A stretch of DNA of 64,000 nt from Lachnospiraceae bacterium. Its GTDB lineage: Bacteria > Bacillota > Clostridia > Lachnospirales > Lachnospiraceae. The notes below the pieces were generated by a model, which saw only the letters and a program-made list of their open reading frames with translations, did no database searches and was not told the DNA's origin. The stretch lies in NCBI GenBank assembly GCA_022510615.1, contig JAFLTC010000001.1, positions 112,030 to 176,029 of the forward strand. The letters are read 5' to 3'. Every line of letters starts with the position of its first letter. Position 1 is the first letter of the stretch. Below are positions 21,170 to 34,619 of the stretch, in pieces. The position numbers and the translations under genes are program-made.

Positions 21170-22669
21170 TCATGGTAATTCAATCTTGGAATACTCTTTT
21201 GGCGGAAGCGGCACCGTGGAATCCTTGACAAATTTCCGAACCGCCTGCGCCGCCTTCGGAACGGCAATGTTTGTTCCCACTCCGGCAACACAACCACCAG
21301 GACAGCCCATACCCTCTATCAGACAACCATCCTTTTTCCCGGCCTTTGCCAACATAAGTATTTTCTGGCACTCCGTTAAGCCCTCTGCGTGCTCAATATA
21401 AACCTCCGTACCCGGATAATACTCATTAATACAATTTTCAATGGCATTGGCAACACCTCCGGCAACACCATATCCACGCCCGGTTCCGGTAGCGTCATGG
21501 ATTGGCTCCTCACATTCATAGGTTTCCATATCAATTCCCTTGGCAGCAAAAATTGCCTCCAACTCCTCAAAGGTAATGACAAAGTCCACATCACTCCGGA
21601 CGGTACGACGGGATGCCTCCAGCTTTTTCGCCGCACAGGGACCGACAAATACGATTTTGGAATCCGGATGCCTCTGCTTAATGGTCCGGGCAGTGGCAAC
21701 CATAGGCGTCAGGGCACTGGAGACTGTTTCCACCATATCCGGCAGCGCTCTTTTGGCAAGCATCGACCATGCCGGACAACAGGATGTCAGAAGAAATGGC
21801 AGCTTGCCGGTTTTTACTTCATTGACGTAGTGACGGGCTTCTGTTATGGCGCCGATATCTGCGCCAAGTGCCACCTCATATACATTGGCAAAGCCTATCT
21901 CCTTTAAGGCTGCCTTAATCTTCCAAAGCCTTACATCATCTCCAAACTGACCGATTACAGCAGGTGCCAGTTCCGCAATAACCGGACCCTGTTTCATGGC
22001 CTGAATCAGCTGGAATATCTGGGATTTATCGGAAATAGCACTAAACGGGCAGTTCACCATGCACTGTCCGCAGGAAACACACTTCTCATTATCTATTTTC
22101 GCACGCCCATACTCATCACTGCCGATGGCTTTAATACCGCAGGCAGCAGCACAAGGCCGAATCTTCTTGGCAATGGCATCATAAGGACAAATCGCTTTAC
22201 ATTTCCCACACTTGATACAGGCCTCTTTGTCAATTTGGGATTTCCCGTTTACCATGGAGATGGCATGTCTTGGACAGACCTCCACACAGGGATGAGCCAT
22301 ACAGCCGCGGCACTGGTCAGACACTTCATATACATTGTCTTCACACATGTCACAGGCAGATGGAATTACCTGCATAAGCGGCGGCTCATAATATTTTTCC
22401 GCCACATTGCTGGCATCCAGTCCGCTGGTAACGTGAACCGGTTCATCGTCCGGGCGAAGAGAAAGTCCCATCGCCAATCGCACACGCTCGGAACAGATGG
22501 CACGCTCGCGGTAAATACTTTCGCGGTACAAAGGCACCTCATTTGGTGTAATTTTGTAGGGGATTGCCTCGATGTCGTGATGAATATTTTTCGACTCAAA
22601 AGCGACTCTGGCAACCTCTGTAAATATCTGCTTCCTCAGTTTTTTAATTGGTGTTTTAATTCCTCTCAT
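21170..22669 (-). CDS. [FeFe]-hydrogenase-like protein, group B-like
   Basis: Multiple 4Fe-4S motifs; H-cluster-like motifs LLTSCCPAWSML, VFVGPCAAKKLEA, EGMGCPGGCVAGVG. Confidence 0.85.
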   Translation of the reverse strand: MRGIKTPIKKLRKQIFTEVARVAFESKNIHHDIEAIPYKITPNEVPLYRESIYRERAICSERVRLAMGLSLRPDDEPVHVTSGLDASNVAEKYYEPPLMQVIPSACDMCEDNVYEVSDQCRGCMAHPCVEVCPRHAISMVNGKSQIDKEACIKCGKCKAICPYDAIAKKIRPCAAACGIKAIGSDEYGRAKIDNEKCVSCGQCMVNCPFSAISDKSQIFQLIQAMKQGPVIAELAPAVIGQFGDDVRLWKIKAALKEIGFANVYEVALGADIGAITEARHYVNEVKTGKLPFLLTSCCPAWSMLAKRALPDMVETVSSALTPMVATARTIKQRHPDSKIVFVGPCAAKKLEASRRTVRSDVDFVITFEELEAIFAAKGIDMETYECEEPIHDATGTGRGYGVAGGVANAIENCINEYYPGTEVYIEHAEGLTECQKILMLAKAGKKDGCLIEGMGCPGGCVAGVGTNIAVPKAAQAVRKFVKDSTVPLPPKEYSKIELP

Positions 22670-23658
22670 TTTTTCCTCCCATTGTTAAGAATGTCTTTTA
22701 AGTAACGGTAATATTTTTCTGCTTCCTCTGCAGGCTCCACAATCCGGACTCCATTTCCCAATCCTGCCAGCCAGCCATAAAACTGATGGCTGATATTTAC
22801 CTCTGTCAGAATCTGAAAAAAATCCCCGTCCACCGGTATCAGCGGCACACTGCTGCCAAACCGGTCGATGGCCACACCTACAAGAGTCCGCGGAAATTCC
22901 AAGGTGATTCTTTTTCCCTCTCCGGCAAACATGCCGAAATTTTTCCGGGATAACCGTTCCAAATCAACGGCCTCAAACTCTTTTTTTCCACAACGTTTAT
23001 TTTCTTCTATCCGAATCTGTTTCATCTTATCCACCCGGAAATATTTTATCATCTGCGTTTCCGGTTCAAAGGCTACCAGATAATAATTTTCATCCTCCCA
23101 CAAAAGTGCCCAGGGCGACACTATGTACCGATCTCCACCACGACGTAAAACAAGTTTTTTCTGCAGATTCCATTCACAGTAAACAAAAGAAATCTCATGG
23201 TTTTCATGAATCGCCTGATGAATTCCGTCAATCAAATACAAGGTAGACATATTTGCCGATTTGATCTGATTTTTTACCCGAACCTGACGTTGAAGGGCAT
23301 TTGCCTCATACCGGCTGGCAAACTGTTCCAGCTTTTTTATCAGGGCATTGGTCTGTTTCTCTGTCACAAATTTAGAGGCCTGCACGGCATCTACTAAAAG
23401 CTTTAGCTCCGGCAGTTCAAACTCACGGCTTCCCATATAATACCCTGACGGTTTTCCCGCCTGATATTCCACATCATATCCCAGAGCGCGCAGGGTCTCA
23501 ATATCGGAATAAATACTTTTGCGCTCTGCATGGATTCCATAGCTTTCCAGAGTGGAAACTATTCGTTTCATGGAAACCGGGTGACTGGCATCGCTTTCCT
23601 CTTTTAAAAGAGACAGAAGATAAAACAGCTTTCGTTTCTGATTCGCCGTTTTGGGCAA
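22666..23658 (-). CDS. WYL-domain transcriptional regulator
   Basis: N-terminal HTH then WYL-like core (HENHEISFVYCEWNLQKKLVLRRGGDRYIVSPWALLWEDENYYLVAFEPETQMIKYFRVDKM); 4-bp overlap with hydrogenase gene. Confidence 0.88.
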   Translation of the reverse strand: MPKTANQKRKLFYLLSLLKEESDASHPVSMKRIVSTLESYGIHAERKSIYSDIETLRALGYDVEYQAGKPSGYYMGSREFELPELKLLVDAVQASKFVTEKQTNALIKKLEQFASRYEANALQRQVRVKNQIKSANMSTLYLIDGIHQAIHENHEISFVYCEWNLQKKLVLRRGGDRYIVSPWALLWEDENYYLVAFEPETQMIKYFRVDKMKQIRIEENKRCGKKEFEAVDLERLSRKNFGMFAGEGKRITLEFPRTLVGVAIDRFGSSVPLIPVDGDFFQILTEVNISHQFYGWLAGLGNGVRIVEPAEEAEKYYRYLKDILNNGRKK

Positions 23659-23676
23659 TCCTTTTTCCCCCTTTGG

Positions 23677-24939
23677 TTATTCCTCTGATACAATCTGGTT
23701 TCTTCCCTTTTCTTTCCCCTCATACAAAAGATCGTCGGCTCGACAGATCGTATGGTCAAAAGTTTCTCCATGACGACCGCAGGTAACACCGGCGGTTATA
23801 GAAATGTGAAAAGAATCTCCCCCGCATTCAAATTGCTTTCCCAAAATAGCTTCTCTGGCTTTCTCAAGCCGGTCCTTTAATTCTTCTACACTTCCGTCAA
23901 AGCCAATGAGAAATTCCTCTCCTCCCCATCGGGATACAAAGCCTGTCTCCGACACGGTGTCCTTCAGCACATCTGCCACGCATTTCAGGACTTCATCACC
24001 TTTCTCGTGCCCGTAGGAATCATTGACTTTTTTAAAATAGTCAATATCACACATTGCCACCACAATATTTTCCGGATTCTTCCTTCCCTTCACCTCTTGA
24101 AGAAAGGCACGCCGGTTCAAAAGATCCGTCAGTGGGTCCTTGGAAACCAAATCCGAAAGTGACTGGCTGACATCTTCTACATATTCACCGATATCTGCCA
24201 GCTCATCCCGCCGTTCCAATACTCCCCTGGACATTTTCTGGGAAAAGTTTCCCTTGGCAAGTCCGGCGAGAAAGTTCTTAATGTGCTGAATGGCTTCCAC
24301 CATGCGCCGTGACAGGATATGACAGATGGCACCTGCCAGTAAAATCACAAAAATGCATATAAGAATATTGCCCTGAACCATATACTGCATGGAATCGCGA
24401 ACCGATTCCACAGGTGCACCGGCAAAACTGATTCCAACAACTTCATTTTTGTCATTTCGAATCGGAACATAGTAACCAAAATAATCCTCACCATTGACAT
24501 CGACATTTTCCGAAAAATATTCTTCCCCGTCTCCCAGCACTATTTCTACCACCTTGTCGGCGGCAACAGTGCCGGTCATTCTATTTCCCCCATTGTCCAT
24601 CAGGGTCGTCAGACGGCGCTCCTTTCCGAAAAAAATCGTCACGTCTACGCCGGTGTCGCTTTTTATGTCATCCAGAATACGGTAATCCGAAGTGAGTTCT
24701 GTCTCGCCCTTCATCAGCTTTCCGTCTTCTTCATAAAACTCTCCACCATCGATCATATTATATACACTGATCAGATTGTGGGCGATTCCTGCCAGTTTTT
24801 TTTCTACCTCAAAACTCATTCCTTCCCGGACTGAATTCTGACTGTATACGGTCAATACAATTCCAAGAATCAGGATCGGAATCACCGACATCCGCATAAT
24901 GGAAAATATCAGACTGCGTCGTTTTTTCTCTTTTGCCAT
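23677..24939 (-). CDS. Membrane diguanylate cyclase (cache-like sensor, HAMP, GGDEF)
   Basis: Two TM segments flanking an extracellular sensor; VAMCDIDYFKKVNDSYGHEKGDEVLK and RWGGEEFLIGF. Confidence 0.9.
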   Translation of the reverse strand: MAKEKKRRSLIFSIMRMSVIPILILGIVLTVYSQNSVREGMSFEVEKKLAGIAHNLISVYNMIDGGEFYEEDGKLMKGETELTSDYRILDDIKSDTGVDVTIFFGKERRLTTLMDNGGNRMTGTVAADKVVEIVLGDGEEYFSENVDVNGEDYFGYYVPIRNDKNEVVGISFAGAPVESVRDSMQYMVQGNILICIFVILLAGAICHILSRRMVEAIQHIKNFLAGLAKGNFSQKMSRGVLERRDELADIGEYVEDVSQSLSDLVSKDPLTDLLNRRAFLQEVKGRKNPENIVVAMCDIDYFKKVNDSYGHEKGDEVLKCVADVLKDTVSETGFVSRWGGEEFLIGFDGSVEELKDRLEKAREAILGKQFECGGDSFHISITAGVTCGRHGETFDHTICRADDLLYEGKEKGRNQIVSEE

Positions 24940-26454
24940 TTATTCCTCTTCCTCCGGTAAAGCTACCTTTTGTTCTACTACTACCTTTTGTTCCAGACAT
25001 TCAAAAATGCCGTCTATCTTCTCTTTCTTCATTTTCGGCGTCAAAACGCTTACTACCGGCACAACAATCAGTCCTGCTATCATCGCAATGGCGCCCGCAT
25101 TAATCGGAGATGCGATATAGCTGAAAAACATATTAGAAACGGTAATTCCGATTCCGCAGACAAAGCTTGCCCAGACTGCGGCTTTCGTAACACCCTTCCA
25201 GTACAATCCATATAAAAACGGTGCCAAAAATGCGCCGGCCAGTGCTCCCCAGGAAATACCCATCAGCTGTGCAATAAACGCCGGCGGGTCAAGGGCAATA
25301 ACAACCGAAATAATAATGAAACATGCTAACAGTACTCTCATCCAGATTAACTGCTTTTTATCATTCATATCCTTTACAAAGAGTGGTTTAATAAAATCTA
25401 ACGTAAGTGTAGAGCTGGAGGTCAATACAAGACTGGACAAGGTGGACATGGAAGCAGAAAGCACCAGCACAATTACAACACCAATCAGGATATCCGGCAA
25501 TGAAGATAACATCATCGGAATAATGGTATCATAGGCAACAGTTCCATCCGCCGCTGCCTGTACACCGGAAATCTGGCTGAAGCCCCCTAGGAAGTAACAA
25601 CCTCCCGATACAACAATAGCAAATAAAGTAGATATAATCGTTCCTGTATGAACTGACTTTTCATCCTTAATAGCATAGAATTTCTGTATCATCTGCGGCA
25701 GTCCCCATGTACCTAAAGAAGTCAGAATGACTACTCCCAGCAGATTCAACGGGTCCGGTCCAAGGAAGGAAGAATAGGCTCCCGGCATTACATCACTTGG
25801 CACCTGTGCCAGTTCCTTAAGTGCCGCCATAAAACCGCCATGACCACTGAGTACCGCGGCAATTACCGCTACAATACCAAATAACATGATGATTCCCTGT
25901 ACCAAATCATTTAAGGCTGTCGCCATATAACCACCCACGATAACATAAACTCCTGTCAACAGCGCCATCACAAGTACGCATATGCGGTAGTCAATATCAA
26001 ATGCCATTCCAAACAGATTAGAAAGACCATTGTATACTGATGCCGTATATGGAATCAGAAAAATGAAGGCAATCATAGAAGCCGCCACACGAAGACTTTT
26101 ACTTTCATAACGTTTGCCAAAAAAATCCGGCATCGTCATGGACTTCAAGTGCTTCGTCATAATCCGGGTTCGTCTTCCCAACACAACCCAGGCAATCAAA
26201 GAGCCTAATACGGCATTGCCGATTCCAATCCATGTGGAGGCAATTCCGTACTTATACCCAAACTGACCGGCATAGCCTACAAACACAACGGCGGAAAAAT
26301 AAGAGGTACCATAGGCAAACGCCGTCAGCCATGGACCTACGGAACGTCCGCCCAGGACAAATCCGCTTACATTTGTTGCATGTTTTCTGGAATAAAACCC
26401 AATTCCAATCATCACTGCAAAAAATACAATGAGTAAGATAACTTTAATTACCAT
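24940..26454 (-). CDS. Sodium:solute symporter family transporter
   Basis: Multi-TM; SSS-type VLGGRSVGPWLTAFAYGTSYFSAVVFVGYAGQFGYKYG...; ends exactly before the GGDEF gene. Confidence 0.9.
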   Translation of the reverse strand: MVIKVILLIVFFAVMIGIGFYSRKHATNVSGFVLGGRSVGPWLTAFAYGTSYFSAVVFVGYAGQFGYKYGIASTWIGIGNAVLGSLIAWVVLGRRTRIMTKHLKSMTMPDFFGKRYESKSLRVAASMIAFIFLIPYTASVYNGLSNLFGMAFDIDYRICVLVMALLTGVYVIVGGYMATALNDLVQGIIMLFGIVAVIAAVLSGHGGFMAALKELAQVPSDVMPGAYSSFLGPDPLNLLGVVILTSLGTWGLPQMIQKFYAIKDEKSVHTGTIISTLFAIVVSGGCYFLGGFSQISGVQAAADGTVAYDTIIPMMLSSLPDILIGVVIVLVLSASMSTLSSLVLTSSSTLTLDFIKPLFVKDMNDKKQLIWMRVLLACFIIISVVIALDPPAFIAQLMGISWGALAGAFLAPFLYGLYWKGVTKAAVWASFVCGIGITVSNMFFSYIASPINAGAIAMIAGLIVVPVVSVLTPKMKKEKIDGIFECLEQKVVVEQKVALPEEEE

Positions 26455-26561
26455 TTCCTTATATCCTCCTGCTTTTATTCCCTAATTCATACGAACAGTT
26501 CTATTTTACCATAAATACGGCTTTTCTGTAAAGTGGGTATCCTCTTTCTATACATTAGAAC

Positions 26562-26616
26562 AAAAAAGCCACAATTTCAATATCACGCCTAACGCTTCGG
26601 ATATGAAATCATGGCT
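26562..26616 (-). terminator. Terminator of the atp operon
   Basis: AAAAAGCCAcaATTTCAaTATC pairs with GATATGAAATcaTGGCT; T-run on the minus strand. Confidence 0.8.
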
Positions 26617-26636
26617 CTTTTTATTTTCACTGGCGG

Positions 26637-27050
26637 CTATTTTCTGCCTGCCAATTCAATTCGAATCAGCGACTTTCGAAGTGCCAGTTCAGCACGGGTC
26701 ATATTGATTGCTGCATCGCTGCTTTTCAATCGCCGCTCTGCCCTCGCCTTGGCTTCCATGGCACGGTTTACATCAATTTCCTCCGGCCACTCGCAGGACT
26801 GGGCTAAAATCGTTACCTTGTCCGGTGTTATTTCCATAAACCCTTCCAGTACCGCCGCTTCCTTCAGCTGTTCGCCACTTTCAGTAATGGTTAAAACTCC
26901 CGGTGCCACAATCGTCGTCAGGGGAATATGGTCGGCATAAATACCAATATCACCCTCTGTGGTTGTCAATTCCACCATTTCCACATCACCGGTGTAAAAC
27001 ACCCGCTCCGGGGAAATCACTTCCAGCTGGAATTTTTTCAATTCAGCCAT
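26637..27050 (-). CDS. atpC: ATP synthase epsilon subunit
   Basis: MAELKKFQLEVISPERVFYTGDVEMVELTTTEGDIGIYADHIPLTTIVAPG. Confidence 0.97.
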   Translation of the reverse strand: MAELKKFQLEVISPERVFYTGDVEMVELTTTEGDIGIYADHIPLTTIVAPGVLTITESGEQLKEAAVLEGFMEITPDKVTILAQSCEWPEEIDVNRAMEAKARAERRLKSSDAAINMTRAELALRKSLIRIELAGRK

Positions 27051-27070
27051 GTTGTAACCACTTCCTTTCT

Positions 27071-29402
<2,332 letters not shown>

Positions 29403-29416
29403 ATTATCACACCTCT

Positions 29417-30931
29417 CTACTCTTCATGCAAAAATACGTTCTTATATTCTTCGATTGCCTTGATAAGCTTCGGTTCCGTACTTTCACTGATTTCCTTTTC
29501 ATCCCGGATGGCAGCAAGAATATCCGGATACTTTGTATCCATAAATTCAAACAATCCTTTTTCAAAATTCAGAATATCTTCCACCGGAATATCCAACAGA
29601 TACTGCTTTGTTGCCGCATAGATAATAATAACCTGATACCATACCGGCAATGGAGCGTACTGTCCCTGCTTCAGTATTTCACGGATTCTCTCACCCTGGT
29701 CTAACTGGCGCTTTGTATCGGCATCCAAATCGGAACCGAACTGGGAAAATGCCGCCAGCTCACGATACTGGGCAAGCTCGATACGAATCGGTCCGGCAAT
29801 CTTTTTCATTGCCTTAATCTGAGCGGAACCACCTACACGGGATACACTCAGACCAGGGTTTACCGCCGGACGGAAACCGGAGTTAAACATTTCTGTCTCC
29901 AGATAAATCTGACCGTCTGTAATGGAAATAACATTGGTCGGAATATAGGCCGATACATCTCCTGCCTGGGTTTCAATAATCGGCAGCGCTGTCAAAGAAC
30001 CACCGCCCAGTTCATCGGAAAGTCTCGCCGCACGCTCCAACAGTCTGGAGTGCAGATAGAATACATCACCCGGATATGCCTCACGTCCCGGCGGACGGCG
30101 AAGCAGAAGAGAAAGGGTACGGTAGGCCGTAGCATGTTTGGATAAATCATCATAGACAATCAAAACATCCTTGCCCTGCTCCATCCATTCCTCACCGATT
30201 GCACAACCGGCATATGGGGCAATGTACTGCAATGGTGCCAGCTCACTGGCTGTAGCAGCCACTACCGTAGTATAATCCATAGCACCGCTTTCTTCTAAGG
30301 TCTTAACAATATTGGCAACGGTGGACGCTTTCTGTCCGATTGCCACATAAATACACAAAACATTCTGATCCTTCTGGTTAATAATCGTATCAATGGCGAT
30401 AGCCGTCTTACCAGTCTGACGGTCGCCGATAATCAACTCACGCTGACCCCTTCCGATTGGCACCATGGAGTCAATCGCCTTAATACCGGTCTGAAGCGGG
30501 GTATCTACGGATTTACGGGAAATTACACCGGAAGCCACCCTCTCTATTGGACGAAGCTTATCGGTCTTAATCGGCCCCTTACCATCGATTGGCTGTCCCA
30601 GTGCATTTACGACACGCCCGGATAAAGCGTCTCCTACCGGAACCGTGGCAACACGCCCGGTGGTTTTTACCATATCGCCCTCATTAATATTGGAAGCGTC
30701 TCCCAATAAAACGGCACCGACATTATCCTCCTCCAGATTCAGCACCATGCCGTATATTTCATTCGGAAATTCCAGCAGCTCGCCTTGCATCGCCTTTTCC
30801 AGTCCATGGATTCGTGCAATACCATCTGCAACCTGAATGACGGTTCCCACATTTGCCACTTCAAACTCTGAACTATATTTCTTTATTTCTTCTTTAATCA
30901 CTGAACTGATTTCTTCAGGTCTTAAATTCAT
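29417..30931 (-). CDS. atpA: ATP synthase alpha subunit
   Basis: [19 protein letters not shown]...[15 protein letters not shown]. Confidence 0.98.
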   Translation of the reverse strand: MNLRPEEISSVIKEEIKKYSSEFEVANVGTVIQVADGIARIHGLEKAMQGELLEFPNEIYGMVLNLEEDNVGAVLLGDASNINEGDMVKTTGRVATVPVGDALSGRVVNALGQPIDGKGPIKTDKLRPIERVASGVISRKSVDTPLQTGIKAIDSMVPIGRGQRELIIGDRQTGKTAIAIDTIINQKDQNVLCIYVAIGQKASTVANIVKTLEESGAMDYTTVVAATASELAPLQYIAPYAGCAIGEEWMEQGKDVLIVYDDLSKHATAYRTLSLLLRRPPGREAYPGDVFYLHSRLLERAARLSDELGGGSLTALPIIETQAGDVSAYIPTNVISITDGQIYLETEMFNSGFRPAVNPGLSVSRVGGSAQIKAMKKIAGPIRIELAQYRELAAFSQFGSDLDADTKRQLDQGERIREILKQGQYAPLPVWYQVIIIYAATKQYLLDIPVEDILNFEKGLFEFMDTKYPDILAAIRDEKEISESTEPKLIKAIEEYKNVFLHEE

Positions 30932-30970
30932 GTTTCCAACACACCTTCTTTCCTAAAACTATCCGTTTCT

Positions 30971-31522
30971 TTAACTGGACAGCTTTACTTTACTCAATTC
31001 CCTTGCCATCGTATCCAGCTTAGAGCGGATACTGTTGTCAAGAACGCGGTTGCCGATACGGATGACAATGCCTCCCAAAAGACTTTCATCCACTTGATAG
31101 TCAACGGATACAGTCTCGTACTCGGAAACCTCAAGAAGTTTATTTTCTATCTGTTTTTTCTGGTCCTCCGATAACGGCATCGGCGTGGAAACCTCTACCA
31201 CACCAATCTTTAAGTATTCTTTTACCTGAACATCAAAATAATCCAAAACGGAATTGATTTCTCCGATCCGCCCCTTCTTTACCATGATGTTTAAAAGTCC
31301 CATAATTTCCTTTGACACGTCCTGACCAAATACATCCAAAAGAGCAGAAGTTTTCTTCTCCTGTGTCATTTCCGGATGGCACAAAACAGATAAAAACTCG
31401 GGATTCTCCTCCAGAATCTGTTTCATCAGCACAGATTCCTTCCAGATAGATTCCAGTTTATTTTCTTCCAGTGCCAGAGAAAATAGGGCATCTCCATACA
31501 CCTTTGAAACTAACTTTGCCAT
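30971..31522 (-). CDS. atpH: ATP synthase delta subunit
   Basis: OSCP-like sequence and position in operon. Confidence 0.95.
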   Translation of the reverse strand: MAKLVSKVYGDALFSLALEENKLESIWKESVLMKQILEENPEFLSVLCHPEMTQEKKTSALLDVFGQDVSKEIMGLLNIMVKKGRIGEINSVLDYFDVQVKEYLKIGVVEVSTPMPLSEDQKKQIENKLLEVSEYETVSVDYQVDESLLGGIVIRIGNRVLDNSIRSKLDTMARELSKVKLSS

Positions 31523-32034
31523 GTATTATCACCCATTTCTTTCAAAGTATCGTTAATGAGCTTTTCCTGGGTTTCCTCACTCATGGATTCCGCTACAAAT
31601 TTACCTGCCATAAGAGAAGCTACCTGAACCATTTCCTGTTTCATTTCATCACGAACCTTATCTTTTTCCAGTGCCACTTCTTTCTCGGCCCGGGCTACGA
31701 TGCGGTTTGCTTCCTCCTTGGCATCTGCCACAATCTCGTTTTCACGGGACTGTGCCTTTTTGCGTGCTTCCGCCAAAAGTACTGCCGACTCATCTTCTAC
31801 CTTTGCAAGCTTTTCGCTGTATTCCTCTTTCATGTCAAGGGCTGTTTTTTTTGCGTCTGCCGCCTCATCTAACTGTCCCTGGATATAATCCTTTCTCTTC
31901 TGAATTAAGGCTCTTGCCGGATTAAACAGAAGATAGGATAACAGGATAAAGAGAACCAGCATGGCAATTAATGTGATGCCTGTATCAAATAAGGTCTGGG
32001 CATCCAGCCCAAATATTCTCAGCCATTCTTCCAC
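31510..32034 (-). CDS. atpF: ATP synthase b subunit
   Basis: Single N-terminal TM and long charged coiled coil; position. Confidence 0.95.
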   Translation of the reverse strand: MEEWLRIFGLDAQTLFDTGITLIAMLVLFILLSYLLFNPARALIQKRKDYIQGQLDEAADAKKTALDMKEEYSEKLAKVEDESAVLLAEARKKAQSRENEIVADAKEEANRIVARAEKEVALEKDKVRDEMKQEMVQVASLMAGKFVAESMSEETQEKLINDTLKEMGDNTWQS

Positions 32035-32071
32035 TTACAAACCCTCCTTTCTACAATTTTTACGGATGGAT

Positions 32072-32368
<297 letters not shown>

Positions 32369-33073
32369 TTAATTTTCTACCTCTGCGGCATTCGCAATGA
32401 ATACCATTGTCAGCATGGCGAATACATACGCCTGCAATGCACCGGCAAACACGTCCAAATAAGCGTGTAGCGCAGCCGGCCAGATTAATACTGCTACGGT
32501 CGGCAGTAATCCATAGATGAGCGCCATCATCATGGTTCCCGACAAAATATTGGCAAACAAACGGAGTGATAAAGAAATCGGTGTCGCAAATTCACTGATA
32601 ACATTGACCGGGAAAAACAGAAAAATAGGCTCGAACAAACCTTTTAGCTTGCCCATCTTCTGCCACTTGATGCCCTGATACTGAATCATGACAAAAGTAA
32701 TCAATGCCAGCGGAAGCGTTATACCGTAATCTGCCGTCGGAGGTCTGAGTCCAAACAAGCCGGACAAGTTACAGGTGAGTATCAGCATAAAGATTGCACC
32801 GATATAATTACAAAACTTCGGTGCCAGCACTCTGCCCATGTTGTCATATACCAGCTTGTCAAGAGTTTCAATCAGTAGCTCCAGCACATTTAAAAAACCA
32901 CTTGGCGCCTTTTTATAATCTGCCTTTTTTATTCTCCGGTTTGCTACGATAGCAAAAATAATCAGCGCTATCATAACTATGGCAAGACATACATGGCTTG
33001 TGGTAATACGGACAGTCGCCCCAAACACTTCCAGCTCCTGGTAGCCATGTATATAAAAATCAACTCCTTCCAC
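32369..33073 (-). CDS. atpB: ATP synthase a subunit
   Basis: SLRLFANILSGTMMMALIYGLLP...DVFAGALQAYVFAMLTMVFI. Confidence 0.97.
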   Translation of the reverse strand: MEGVDFYIHGYQELEVFGATVRITTSHVCLAIVMIALIIFAIVANRRIKKADYKKAPSGFLNVLELLIETLDKLVYDNMGRVLAPKFCNYIGAIFMLILTCNLSGLFGLRPPTADYGITLPLALITFVMIQYQGIKWQKMGKLKGLFEPIFLFFPVNVISEFATPISLSLRLFANILSGTMMMALIYGLLPTVAVLIWPAALHAYLDVFAGALQAYVFAMLTMVFIANAAEVEN

Positions 33074-33155
33074 GCTTTCATCTCCTTTCCTCTTACTTTT
33101 TATAATTCACAGACTCTGTATATTTCTGTCTATACCTTTAGTAAAAAGTATAGCA

Positions 33156-33572
33156 TTATCCAGCTTCTGTTTTATTATCGTTCTTCCGGTTCTCCCTCCA
33201 CTGGTTTAACACCGGTACAGTAAGCGCCGATATTTTTCTGGAGAACAGACCGATAAATACCGTAACCGGTGAAACCCACTGAGGGATAAACAGGCTTCCC
33301 GCCAATACGGCAATTTCCAATACACTGCGGACAACCGACATAATCCGGGAATGAGTTACCGCATTTTTTCTGGCTAAATCCATCTCAATATCCAGACTGT
33401 GATACAGATGAAGCATCATCAGCGTGGCGGTCAGACTTCCTGCCAGTTCACCGAGCACATAGGCCAGCGGGTTCGATACCCAGAATACCCCTGCCAGAAT
33501 CACAATGCCGGCTATAACCCAGATACCGGCTATTACTTCAATCAGACTCTTCTTCGCCGTCTCCATGTGCAT
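33156..33572 (-). CDS. ATP synthase subunit I-like protein
   Basis: Four hydrophobic segments, located between AtpZ-like protein and atpB. Confidence 0.7.
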   Translation of the reverse strand: MHMETAKKSLIEVIAGIWVIAGIVILAGVFWVSNPLAYVLGELAGSLTATLMMLHLYHSLDIEMDLARKNAVTHSRIMSVVRSVLEIAVLAGSLFIPQWVSPVTVFIGLFSRKISALTVPVLNQWRENRKNDNKTEAG

Positions 33573-33825
33573 TCTCCCCAGTTTTCTGTTCTGGCTCTCC
33601 CGGCTTATATCTTCCTGTCAGCACAAGCAAGCTTCGCATAGCCGCCAGAATACCGACTACCATCATAATAATAATCCAGTATTTTGTCTTAAACAACCGG
33701 TCAATATAGTAGCCAATCGCCATACTCATACCCATGCAGATAAGCATTGATAAGCCAATTTGCAAAAGCATGGCAAGGGAGTGTATAATCTCCCTTCGAT
33801 TCTTTTTATCGTCTCTCTTTCTCAC
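33538..33825 (-). CDS. AtpZ/AtpI-like F0F1 assembly protein
   Basis: REIIHSLAMLLQIGLSMLICMGMSMAIGYYIDRLFKTKYWIIIMMVVGILAAMRSL; proposed GTG start at 33825 overlapping the proC stop (GTGA). Confidence 0.75.
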   Translation of the reverse strand: MRKRDDKKNRREIIHSLAMLLQIGLSMLICMGMSMAIGYYIDRLFKTKYWIIIMMVVGILAAMRSLLVLTGRYKPGEPEQKTGENAHGDGEEESD

Positions 33826-34613
33826 AGTTCTCCCGCTTTCTTCACACAGGCCATCTGACCCTCTATCACAGCACTGCGAAATCCCTTTTCCTCTAATACC
33901 CGGACTGCTTCTATCGTCGTTCCGCCCGGTGAGCAAACCATGTCCTTTAGTTCTCCCGGATGCTTTCCGGTTTCCAGTACCATTTTCGCACTGCCATATA
34001 CACTCTGGGCAGCCAGTTTGTATGCCTGCTCTCTTGGCATACCATCTGCCACTGCCGCATCTGCCATCGCCTCAATAAACATAAAAACATAAGCAGGTGA
34101 GCTGCCGCTGACACCGATTACCGTATCCATCATGCTCTCCGGAACAACAGCAACGATACCAAAGCTCTCGAAAAGCTTAGTCGCCTTTTCCTGCTCTTTT
34201 TCGGTAATATTTTCATTAAAGCACATACCGGTTGCACCTGCTGACACAAGGGCGGGTGTATTCGGCATGGTTCTCACTAATTTAACAGCCTTCCCAAAAA
34301 GCCGCTCTATATTCTGTATCGACTGCCCTGCGGCAACGGAAAGAACCAGCGTATCTTCGGTCACAACATCGGCTATGGCAGGAATCACCTCACTGAACTG
34401 ATATGGTTTTACTGCCAGAACAAGCACATCTGCTTGTCTTGCCACCTGTACATTGTCCGTCGTCACCTGTACGCCTAACCTGACACGGATGTCCTCCAGA
34501 GCTTCCCGGTTTCTACGGGATACTATGATTTCCTCAGGGCTGTAAATCCCCTTTTCGATAATGCCCTTCAACATCGCCTGTGCCATGTTGCCACATCCAA
34601 TAAAACCAAGCAT
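33822..34613 (-). CDS. proC: Pyrroline-5-carboxylate reductase
   Basis: MLGFIGCGNMAQAMLKGI...VRTMPNTPALVSAGATGM...GVSGSSPAYVFMFIEAMADA...CSPGGTTIEAV. Confidence 0.97.
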   Translation of the reverse strand: MLGFIGCGNMAQAMLKGIIEKGIYSPEEIIVSRRNREALEDIRVRLGVQVTTDNVQVARQADVLVLAVKPYQFSEVIPAIADVVTEDTLVLSVAAGQSIQNIERLFGKAVKLVRTMPNTPALVSAGATGMCFNENITEKEQEKATKLFESFGIVAVVPESMMDTVIGVSGSSPAYVFMFIEAMADAAVADGMPREQAYKLAAQSVYGSAKMVLETGKHPGELKDMVCSPGGTTIEAVRVLEEKGFRSAVIEGQMACVKKAGEL

Positions 34614-34619
34614 TCTTTG

